From positions 1 to 7,548 of the forward strand of contig NZ_JAILQF010000205.1 of the NCBI RefSeq assembly GCF_024699075.1: a DNA stretch of 7,548 bases. Reading direction: 5' to 3'. Of the stretch, positions 1 through 5,447 are shown piece by piece (within the stretch, counting starts at the first letter, position 1; every line of letters starts with the position of its first letter). Made by a program: the position numbers and the translations under genes. Origin of the DNA: Butyrivibrio sp. Its GTDB lineage: Bacteria; Bacillota_A; Clostridia; Lachnospirales; Lachnospiraceae. Below the pieces are notes generated by a model. The model saw only the letters and a program-made list of their open reading frames with translations, ran no database searches and was not told where the DNA came from.

Positions 1-1
1 C

Positions 2-520
2 AATGTTGCAGATACTCTTCATGTAAGCTTTAAGTATGAAGCTGGCAATAAGCCATTCCTTCACCCTTACAGAACAGCTAAGATTCTGTGCGATGGCGTT
101 GAAGTAGGTTACCTTGGACAGATCACATATGAGATCCAGGACGCAGAAGATATGAGAGTACCTGCATATGTAGCTGAGATCGATATGGACGCTCTTTCCA
201 AGTATTATGAGAACGTGCCTTCATTCGTTCCGCTTTCTAAGTTCGATAAGCAAAAGCGTGACCTTGCACTTATCATGGACAAGACTACAACCTGCGGCGA
301 AGTAGAAGATGCTATCTATTCATCCTGCAAGTATGTAACAGATGTTAAACTTTTCGACGTATATGAAGGACTTCCAATTCCTCCGACAAAGAAGAGTATG
401 GCATTCACTATAACCTTCACTCCTAAGGATGAAGAGCTTACAGATGAAGTAATAAGCGGATATGTAGACAAGATGCTCAGAAAGCTTCAGTTCACAATGG
501 GAATTGAGCTTAGAAGCTGA
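2..520 (+). CDS. pheT: Phenylalanyl-tRNA synthetase beta subunit, C-terminal part (5' truncated by window)
   Basis: The frame is open from base 2 to a TGA at 518-520, giving the last 172 residues of a protein that is normally about 800 residues long. PheT pairs with PheS in the cytoplasmic (alpha-beta)2 enzyme that charges tRNA-Phe. The first part (…NKPFLHPYRTAKILCDG, VGYLGQI) matches the end of the catalytic-like core, where HPYR/HPGR and G-x-L-G-x-(I/L) are typical. The remainder is the ferredoxin-fold anticodon-binding (FDX-ACB) domain, with FDKQKRDLAL, the VKLFDVYEG segment, the SMAFTITF strand and a closing helix before a short GIELRS end. An internal ATG at 152 is not the start, because homology continues upstream of it. 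No good U-tailed terminator follows on this strand. The next gene begins 302 bases later. Family assignment is firm; only the extent is limited by the window. Confidence 0.95.
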   Translation, partial: NVADTLHVSFKYEAGNKPFLHPYRTAKILCDGVEVGYLGQITYEIQDAEDMRVPAYVAEIDMDALSKYYENVPSFVPLSKFDKQKRDLALIMDKTTTCGEVEDAIYSSCKYVTDVKLFDVYEGLPIPPTKKSMAFTITFTPKDEELTDEVISGYVDKMLRKLQFTMGIELRS

Positions 521-546
521 TTGTAAATTAGTATATTTAGCGCGAA

Positions 547-642
547 GCTGCTTATGTAAGTGGTTGTTTATGCAAGAAATTGCTTATGCAAGGTATTGCT
601 TTTGTAAGATACTGTTTATGCAATATACTGCTTATGTAAGCT
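547..642. repeat. Six 16-bp tandem repeats downstream of pheT
   Basis: Six head-to-tail units of exactly 16 bases start at 547, 563, 579, 595, 611 and 627. The consensus is roughly A-Y-T-G-C-T-T-A-T-G-Y-A-A-G-N-T. A seventh, degraded unit (TTGCGCTTATATAATG) follows at 643-658. Most units carry a small dyad such as TTGC-TTAT-GCAA or CTTA-TG-TAAG. The period is not a multiple of three and there is no plausible reading frame. Sixteen bases is about one and a half helical turns, so neighbouring dyads would face opposite sides of the DNA. The function is unknown: protein-binding array, RNA 3' end structure or replication slippage product are all possible. Confidence 0.8.
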
Positions 643-714
643 TTGCGCTTATATAATGATTTTAGTGTTAGACAGTGCTAATAATAAAATAATTATGTGC
701 TTTTTATTAAAAAA

Positions 715-761
715 AGCTGATTATTTCCCAAAACTACTATTGTAGTAGGAAATAATCAGCT
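715..761 (-). terminator. Perfect 14-bp palindrome with U-tract on the minus strand
   Basis: AGCTGATTATTTCC at 715-728 is the exact reverse complement of 748-761, and an inner TACTA/TAGTA dyad sits in the loop. Read on the minus strand the hairpin is followed by seven T residues (711-714 and neighbours), the form of an intrinsic terminator. Read on the plus strand, the direction of pheT and the aminopeptidase, it is followed by ATAATATTGAG, a poor tail. It may still serve pheT as a weak bidirectional terminator, or act as an operator, since its right arm abuts the candidate -10 at 761-766. The structure itself is certain; the role is inferred. Confidence 0.5.
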
Positions 762-766
762 ATAAT
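740..766 (+). promoter_or_regulatory. Candidate promoter of the aminopeptidase gene
   Basis: A perfect TATAAT lies at 761-766, with a weak TTGTAG at 740-745 as possible -35, but the 15-base spacer is short. The transcript would start near 773 and carry a leader of about 50 bases. The -10 begins at the last base of the 14-bp palindrome (715-761), so anything binding the palindrome would interfere with polymerase. This is supported by position and the -10 only. Confidence 0.4.
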
Positions 767-822
767 ATTGAGCTGTAGCAGAGTGAAATTAATATTAATT
801 TTTTTATATAAGGAGAGAAATT

Positions 823-2310
823 ATGCTCAGAAAGAACACATGGGCTACTTACACCCAGAAACAGATGAAAGAAGCTGACAAATTTGCAGAGGATTACAAG
901 AACTTCCTCGATAATGCCAAGACTGAAAGAGAAGCTATTGATACTATCGTAAATGATATTGAAGCTGCCGGATATGTAGAGCTTTCTACTCTTATAGGCG
1001 GAAGAAAAAAGCTTAAGAAGGGCGATAAGGTTTATTCTGTATGGATGAACAAATCTATCGTTATTGCTCAGATCGGTTCTGAACCACTTGAAAATGGTCT
1101 TAACATTCTTGGTGCTCATATCGATTCTCCTCGTATCGATGTTAAGCAGAATCCTCTTTATGAGAAGAGCGGAATAGCTTACCTTGATACACATTACTAT
1201 GGAGGAATCAAGAAGTATCAGTTCGTAGCTATGCCTCTTGCTCTTCACGGCGTTGTAGTTAAGAAGGATGGAACAACATGCCAGATCAATGTTGGTGATG
1301 ATGAAGATGATCCGGTATTCTTCATTTCTGATATCCTCATCCACCTTGCTCAGGATCAGATGACTAAGCCTGCAGCTAAGGCTATTGAGGGTGAAGCTCT
1401 TGATCTTGTTATCGGTAATAAGCCATTCATCGTAGAAGGTGACAAGAAGACAAAGGCTGCAAAGAAGAATACAAAGCTTACAGCTGGTCAGCAGTATGCT
1501 CTTGATGCTGAAGAACTTTCAGGAGCTGAAAGCAAGAAGGTATCAGGCGCTGTAAGACGCGGTATGCTTGCTATCTTAAAAGATAATTATGGAATCGAAG
1601 AGGAAGATTTCCTTTCAGCAGAACTTGAAATCGTACCTGCTGGTAAAGCAAGAGATGCTGGTTTTGACAGATCAATGGTACTTGGATATGGTCAGGATGA
1701 CAGAGTATGTGCTTATCCTTCAATGAGGGCTATCCTTGAAGTATCTAACCTCAAGAAGACAGGTGTATGTATCCTTGTTGATAAGGAAGAGATTGGCTCT
1801 GTAGGTGCTACAGGTATGCAGTCACACTTCTTTGAGAATGCAATTGCCGAGATCATGAATCTCTGTGGACAGTATTCAGATCTTTCACTTAGAAGATGTC
1901 TTGCAAACTCATGCATGCTTTCTTCAGACGTAAGTGCTGCATATGATCCTTCATTTGCAGGATGCTTCGAAGAAAAGAATGCAGCATTCCTTGGCGGCGG
2001 TCTTGTATTCAATAAGTTTACAGGTTCACGTGGTAAGTCAGGATCTAATGATGCTAATGCAGAGTACCTTGCAGCAATCAGAAAGGTATGTGATGACAAC
2101 AAGGTTAACTTCCAGACTGCTGAGCTTGGTAAGGTAGACGTTGGTGGCGGCGGAACAATCGCTTACATCCTTGCACTTTATGGAATGAATGTTGTTGATG
2201 CAGGTGTTCCTGTACTTAACATGCACGCACCTTATGAAGCAACATCTAAGGCTGATATCTATGAGTCACTTCGCGGATATAAGGCATTCCTTACAGATAT
2301 GGATTTCTAA
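823..2310 (+). CDS. M18-family (aspartyl-type) metalloaminopeptidase
   Basis: This 495-residue protein matches the M18 family, dodecameric or tetrahedral di-zinc aminopeptidases of 430-500 residues that trim N-terminal residues from peptides in the cytoplasm. Visible family landmarks are LGAHIDSPRID (His99, Asp101), GYGQDDRVCAY (Asp292, the expected bridging metal ligand), VDKEEIGSVGATG (Glu322/Glu323, catalytic base and ligand), SSDVSAAYDPSF (Asp369) and a C-terminal NMHAPYEATSKAD (His468). All expected ligand positions are present, so it should be active. There is no signal peptide or membrane segment. A lysine-rich stretch near residues 207-218 (KKTKAAKKNTK) sits in the region of the interrupting dimerisation domain. 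The ATG at 823 has AAGGAGAG 5 bases upstream. It appears to be a single-gene unit ending at the hairpin at 2364-2411. Substrate preference (acidic or neutral N-terminal residue) cannot be told from sequence. Confidence 0.92.
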   Translation: MLRKNTWATYTQKQMKEADKFAEDYKNFLDNAKTEREAIDTIVNDIEAAGYVELSTLIGGRKKLKKGDKVYSVWMNKSIVIAQIGSEPLENGLNILGAHIDSPRIDVKQNPLYEKSGIAYLDTHYYGGIKKYQFVAMPLALHGVVVKKDGTTCQINVGDDEDDPVFFISDILIHLAQDQMTKPAAKAIEGEALDLVIGNKPFIVEGDKKTKAAKKNTKLTAGQQYALDAEELSGAESKKVSGAVRRGMLAILKDNYGIEEEDFLSAELEIVPAGKARDAGFDRSMVLGYGQDDRVCAYPSMRAILEVSNLKKTGVCILVDKEEIGSVGATGMQSHFFENAIAEIMNLCGQYSDLSLRRCLANSCMLSSDVSAAYDPSFAGCFEEKNAAFLGGGLVFNKFTGSRGKSGSNDANAEYLAAIRKVCDDNKVNFQTAELGKVDVGGGGTIAYILALYGMNVVDAGVPVLNMHAPYEATSKADIYESLRGYKAFLTDMDF

Positions 2311-2363
2311 TTATTTGATCATAACAGCGATCATGATATAAGGATCATAATATAAAGTGATAA

Positions 2364-2411
2364 AAACCCGGCTAACTGGTAGTGCAAAAGCATTTCCAAT
2401 AAGCCGGGTTT
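2364..2411. terminator. Bidirectional intrinsic terminator between convergent genes
   Basis: AAACCCGGCT (2364-2373) pairs exactly with AGCCGGGTTT (2402-2411). Inside, after a 3x3 internal loop, TGG (2377-2379) pairs with CCA (2396-2398), and AGTGC pairs with GCATT around an AAAA loop. The result is one long interrupted hairpin. The plus tail is TTTATTAG and the minus tail is TTTTTATC. It can therefore end transcripts of the aminopeptidase from the left and of the thioesterase-paaK-ACT operon from the right. Confidence 0.85.
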
Positions 2412-2443
2412 ATTAGTTTAAATATAATTTTAAATTAATCAGG

Positions 2444-2522
2444 ACTATTACTTATGTAACTCAAATTCGCAAGGATAGAGACATGTTTATGTGTGAAGTC
2501 TGAGTTATGTAATAAAATCCGC
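2444..2522 (+). repeat. Dispersed structured repeat, copy A
   Basis: This copy is similar to a segment at about 7312-7390 on the opposite strand. Bases 2458-2478 match that copy at 20 of 21 positions. Bases 2486-2502 match at 16 of 17. A short variable piece lies between them. It can fold: TTATGTAACTC (2452-2462) pairs with GAGTTATGTAA (2502-2512) over 11 positions including two G-U pairs, and 2481-2494 forms a small inner hairpin. GGAT (2473-2476) can alternatively pair with ATCC (2517-2520). It lies between the bidirectional terminator and the stop codon of the ACT-domain gene, with no reading frame of its own. Confidence 0.75.
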
Positions 2523-2536
2523 AGTTGATCAAGGTG

Positions 2537-2956
2537 TTAAATGTCATCCTGACTATATAGCTTCACATTCTCATTTTTAAGAACTTCCAATGTCTTTTCC
2601 AGATCATCTGTCTTCATTGCGATAGAAGCACCGTCATCATTTAGTGACAGACCATATACGTATTGTATATTAATGTTGTTTTGCTCAAGGCTTTTTACTA
2701 CCTTTTCAAGACTTCCGACAGCCTGAGGGATAGATACGACGATGACATCGTTGACCCTTGATGTTATACCGTGTTCTTTGAGGAGCTCATGTGCTTTTGC
2801 AGGGTCTTCGCAGAGCATTCTAAGAACTCCGAATTCACTTGTATCTGCAATTGATATTGATAAAATATTTATTCCACTTCCGCTTATTATTGAGAGGACA
2901 TCATTAAGGCGTCCGGTTTTATTTTCCAGGAAAATAGAAAGCTGTTTTACGAACAT
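2537..2956 (-). CDS. Tandem ACT-domain protein (amino acid-binding, COG4747-like)
   Basis: This 139-residue protein consists of two ACT domains, at about residues 1-65 and 70-139. ACT domains are beta-alpha-beta-beta-alpha-beta modules that bind amino acids or similar ligands at domain interfaces. The first shows MFVKQLSIFLENKTGRL followed by a helix and SGSGINILS; the second shows VVSIPQAVGSLEKVVKSL and NNINIQYVYG. There is no catalytic, DNA-binding or membrane segment, so it is a stand-alone sensor or regulatory subunit. Stand-alone ACT proteins of this type are often encoded next to phenylacetate-CoA ligase, as here: the ligase stops 27 bases upstream. An in-frame GTG 18 bases upstream is rejected as start, because AAGGAG (2962-2967) lies ideally 5 bases before the ATG at 2956. 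The ligand is probably an aromatic amino acid or arylacetate, by context only. Confidence 0.88.
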   Translation of the reverse strand: MFVKQLSIFLENKTGRLNDVLSIISGSGINILSISIADTSEFGVLRMLCEDPAKAHELLKEHGITSRVNDVIVVSIPQAVGSLEKVVKSLEQNNINIQYVYGLSLNDDGASIAMKTDDLEKTLEVLKNENVKLYSQDDI

Positions 2957-2983
2957 ATTTACTCCTTTCTGCACACTAGGCGT

Positions 2984-4285
2984 TTAGCTATAAAGCTTTC
3001 TCTTATCGATAACGTGTTTGGACTTGCCATCAAAATGCTCAAGGCCATTGGGCTCGACAAGTTTAACCTTTGCATTAAGTCCAATTGCACTCTTAAGTTT
3101 ATTATGAATCTCATTTGAAAGTTTCTCAAGTCCGCGAACTTCATCAGTAAAAACTTTTTCTGCAACTTCTACCTGAACTTCCAGTGTATCAGTATTGTCA
3201 ACTCTGTCAACTACAAGCATGTAGTGAGGAGTTGTTCCATCGATGTTGAGAAGAGCAGCTTCTACCTGTGAAGGGAATACGTTGACGCCTCGAATTATGA
3301 GCATATCATCGGTACGGCCCTTGAAGCGCTGAATTCTTGCCATTGTTCTTCCGCATTCACACTTGCCGATTTCAAGTGATGTAAGATCTTTGGTACGATA
3401 ACGGATAAGAGGCATTCCTTCTTTGGTAAGATTAGTGATAACAAGTTCACCGCTCTGACCTGGTGCAACATCCTTGAGCGTAGCAGGGTCAACGATCTCA
3501 GGAAGGAAATGATCTTCCCAGATATGAAGGCCCTTGTGGTGCTCGCAGTCGCAGGCAACTCCGGGACCGCAGATCTCTGTAAGACCATATATGTCATAGG
3601 CTTTGATATTAAGCCTTTTTTCCATTTGGTCACGCATTTCATCTGTCCATGGTTCAGCTCCGCAGATTGCAGTTTTAAGGTGGATCTTATCAAGTACTCC
3701 GGCCTTTTCCACGTCTTCAGCAACGTGAAGAAGATAAGACGGGGTGCAGGCTATGGCTGTTGCCTTGCAGTCGATCATCATGTCTATGAGTTTTTGAGTA
3801 TTACCTGTAGACATAGGAAGTACGAGGGCTCCGAGGTATTCAGCACCATAGTGGGCTCCAAGACCTCCTGTGAAGAGACCGTATCCGTAGCCGACCTGAA
3901 TTATATCATCTCTTGTGATGCCTGCCATTGAAAGGCATCTTGCAACACATTCAGACCACATGTCTATATCACGCCTTGTGTATACACCAATCTTGGGCTT
4001 ACCTGTTGTTCCGCTTGAAGCATGAACACGTACAAGCTCTGATGTTGGAACAGCAGCAAGACCGAAAGGATAAGTTTTATTAAGGTCTTCATAGGTAGTG
4101 AACGGGAGCTTTTCGATATCTTCAATTCCCCTGATATCCCCTGGCTCAAGGCCCAGCTCCTGCATCTTTTTGCGGTAATATTCAACATTGTGATATACCT
4201 TGTTTACAACCTTGACAAGTCTTGCACTTTGAAGATTTGCAAGTTCGTCCCTGGACATGCATTCTTTGGTTTCATTCCATATCAT
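2984..4285 (-). CDS. paaK: Phenylacetate-CoA ligase (AMP-forming)
   Basis: This enzyme converts an arylacetate plus ATP and CoA to arylacetyl-CoA, AMP and pyrophosphate in the cytoplasm. The 433-residue length is normal for PaaK. Landmarks, numbered from the chosen start, are the ATP loop SSGTTGKP (90-97), YDIYGLTE (230-237) of the adenylate-forming family, YRTKDL (296-301), the hinge and C-terminal lid entry RGVNVFPSQVE (332-342), and the end GKSKHVIDKR carrying the conserved lysines. Two cysteine pairs (CDC at 245-247 and CEC at 309-311) suggest a metal site. The ATG at 4285 is preferred because GGAGGAG lies 7 bases upstream; the earlier in-frame ATG at 4300 overlaps that ribosome site. It sits 21 bases after the thioesterase gene and 27 before the ACT gene, in one operon. 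Substrate (phenyl-, hydroxyphenyl- or indoleacetate) is not determined. Confidence 0.93.
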   Translation of the reverse strand: MIWNETKECMSRDELANLQSARLVKVVNKVYHNVEYYRKKMQELGLEPGDIRGIEDIEKLPFTTYEDLNKTYPFGLAAVPTSELVRVHASSGTTGKPKIGVYTRRDIDMWSECVARCLSMAGITRDDIIQVGYGYGLFTGGLGAHYGAEYLGALVLPMSTGNTQKLIDMMIDCKATAIACTPSYLLHVAEDVEKAGVLDKIHLKTAICGAEPWTDEMRDQMEKRLNIKAYDIYGLTEICGPGVACDCEHHKGLHIWEDHFLPEIVDPATLKDVAPGQSGELVITNLTKEGMPLIRYRTKDLTSLEIGKCECGRTMARIQRFKGRTDDMLIIRGVNVFPSQVEAALLNIDGTTPHYMLVVDRVDNTDTLEVQVEVAEKVFTDEVRGLEKLSNEIHNKLKSAIGLNAKVKLVEPNGLEHFDGKSKHVIDKRKLYS

Positions 4286-4306
4286 GTTTGTCTCCTCCAT
4301 ATATAT

Positions 4307-4717
4307 TTACTTTTTTCTTATCTTGCTTCCTGTTGTTATGACCCTGCATAGTTCCTTGTTATCATCAGAGTAGATGCATATTTCATATACGCAGGTGGAT
4401 CTGCCGTCTCTGACAAGGTCAGCTTTGGCAGTAAGTGTACCGCTGTTTACAGTTCTCATAAAGCTTATGGAGCTTTGAAGCGTCACGGTTACATATTCTG
4501 AATCTATATCAGAATTGACAGCGACTGCAAAAGCAAAGTCTGCCATGGTAAAAAAGACTGCGCCCATCAGTGATCCGACTGCGTTCATATGTCTGTCATC
4601 AATAGTAAGTCTTACCTGGCTGTGCCCTGGCTCTGCCTTTATGATCTCGATTCCTGTAACTTCTGTTGCATATTTGTCTTTGGCAAAAAAATCACGTATT
4701 TCATCCAGTGTTCTCAA
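4307..4717 (-). CDS. PaaI-like hotdog-fold acyl-CoA thioesterase, TTG start
   Basis: This 136-residue single hotdog-domain protein of the PaaI/4HBT type hydrolyses acyl- or arylacetyl-CoA thioesters in such families and usually works as a tetramer. Family landmarks are Asn45 in HMNAVGSL, the MGAVFFTMADFAFAVAVNSD central helix with Asp60 (equivalent to the catalytic Asp of the LAD motif), LQSSISFMR and GRSTCVYEICIY. The usual HGG before the helix reads MGA (51-53) here. The start is TTG (4715-4717), supported by GGAG (4724-4727) with a 6-base gap. The first internal ATG would remove a third of the fold. It is the first gene of the operon that continues with paaK 21 bases later, behind a candidate promoter at 4746-4773. 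A role in clearing or recycling arylacetyl-CoA is inferred from the context. Confidence 0.87.
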   Translation of the reverse strand: MRTLDEIRDFFAKDKYATEVTGIEIIKAEPGHSQVRLTIDDRHMNAVGSLMGAVFFTMADFAFAVAVNSDIDSEYVTVTLQSSISFMRTVNSGTLTAKADLVRDGRSTCVYEICIYSDDNKELCRVITTGSKIRKK

Positions 4718-4745
4718 CGTTATCTCCAGTTTAGCGACTTAAAGT

Positions 4746-4773
4746 TTTATAACTTGTAGTTTCATATATTCAA
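4746..4773 (-). promoter_or_regulatory. Candidate promoter of thioesterase-paaK-ACT operon
   Basis: On the minus strand TTGAAT (4768-4773) and TATAAA (4746-4751) are separated by 16 bases, with AT-rich sequence upstream. The transcript would begin near 4738-4739 and reach the TTG start at 4717 with GGAG in the leader. Its place just after the ior terminator fits an independent unit. Confidence 0.5.
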
Positions 4774-4837
4774 TTTGCTTATTAAATAATTAAAATGATG
4801 TAGGTATAAAAAGTACCTTTTGACCCTTACGTCATAA

Positions 4838-4867
4838 AATGCTCACCACTAAAAAGTGATGAGCATT
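4838..4867 (-). terminator. Terminator after iorB
   Basis: AATGCTCA (4838-4845) pairs with TGAGCATT (4860-4867). After one C/A mismatch, CACT pairs with AGTG around an AAAA loop. On the minus strand it starts 4 bases after the iorB stop and is followed by TTTATGACG, a short U-run. A further small dyad (AGGTA/TACCT near 4803-4818) follows. Some read-through into the thioesterase operon is possible because the tail is short. Confidence 0.7.
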
Positions 4868-4871
4868 CAAA

Positions 4872-5447
4872 TTATGCCTTACGTCCTAAGTCGAAGGCTT
4901 TTTTATTAAGTTCAATGAATTTGGGCGGAACACATTCTTCCAATGCTTCAAGCCATTCTGCTTCTGTCACATCGGTAAAATATGTAGAAAAGCGTCCCAT
5001 AAGAACTACGTTGGCAGCTTTGGCACTTCCTGCTTCCATAGCGATTCCAAGAGCATCAATGGCATCGACCTTGGCTCCTGATTCTTTCATCTTGTCAATA
5101 AGACCTTCAGGATAAGTTGCAGCACCTGTTATTACAGGCATTGGATCCATCTGCTGGTTATTGACGATGACCTGTCCGCCAGGCTTTAAGTTGGCCATAT
5201 AGCGGGCAGCTTCAAGTGTTTCAAAAGAGATGATGTAATCTGCTTCTCCTTTATCAATAATAGGAGAGTAGACCTTATCGCCGAATCTTACATATGTTAC
5301 AACGCTTCCGCCTCTCTGGCTCATGCCGTGAACTTCGGAAACCTTGACATCTACACCTTTTTTGAGCATTACGTGTCCAAGGAGCTTACTTGCAAGAAGT
5401 GATCCCTGGCCGCCAACGCCGACTATCATTACATTTGTGGTATTCAT
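4872..5447 (-). CDS. iorB: Indolepyruvate:ferredoxin oxidoreductase beta subunit
   Basis: This 191-residue protein is the gamma-type (pyruvate-ferredoxin oxidoreductase catalytic) domain that pairs with IorA. Together they convert aryl pyruvates (indolepyruvate, phenylpyruvate, hydroxyphenylpyruvate) plus CoA to arylacetyl-CoA, CO2 and reduced ferredoxin, a reversible reaction in anaerobes. Landmarks are the N-terminal VGVGGQGSLLASKLLG (residues 9-24), SEVHGMSQRGGSV (about 37-49) and the ISFETLEAARY segment, all typical of this subunit. The length is normal. Its ATG overlaps the iorA TGA as ATGA, with AGGAGGGAG upstream inside iorA, so translation is probably coupled and gives equal amounts of both subunits. 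A terminator hairpin begins just after the stop. Confidence 0.95.
   Translation of the reverse strand: MNTTNVMIVGVGGQGSLLASKLLGHVMLKKGVDVKVSEVHGMSQRGGSVVTYVRFGDKVYSPIIDKGEADYIISFETLEAARYMANLKPGGQVIVNNQQMDPMPVITGAATYPEGLIDKMKESGAKVDAIDALGIAMEAGSAKAANVVLMGRFSTYFTDVTEAEWLEALEECVPPKFIELNKKAFDLGRKA

Larger units (their letters stand above)
521..822. other. Intergenic region pheT-aminopeptidase (302 bp)
   Basis: There is no credible gene here. From left to right it holds about 25 AT-rich bases, the six-unit 16-bp repeat array (547-642) and a degraded unit to 658. An AT-rich stretch with no clear structure follows (659-700). Then come an A-tract (708-715), the perfect palindrome (715-761), a TATAAT (761-766) and a T-rich leader (795-807). 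The aminopeptidase ribosome site AAGGAGAG ends 5 bases before the ATG at 823. Confidence 0.8.

Noticed and set aside
547..658. CRISPR array
   Set aside because: The 16-base units run directly head to tail with no spacers and no cas genes.
760..1344. Long open minus-strand frame over the aminopeptidase start (194 codons)
   Set aside because: It is fully antisense to a clear M18 gene. Composition is odd, no family is recognisable and there is no ribosome site. It arises from the codon bias of the real gene.
2316..2348. Three GATCAT words and a TGATC/GATCA hairpin after the aminopeptidase
   Set aside because: Short words in AT-rich DNA with uneven spacing; no further support for a site.
2957..2974. 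GTG start 18 bases upstream for the ACT protein
   Set aside because: It would place the strong AAGGAG inside the coding region; the ATG at 2956 has that site at ideal distance.
3295..3931. Open frames on both strands inside paaK (about 140 codons each)
   Set aside because: Both overlap the ATP-binding and hinge region of paaK in other frames, and their translations look random.
4286..4300. Upstream ATG for paaK
   Set aside because: The GGAGGAG ribosome site overlaps this codon region and points to the ATG at 4285.
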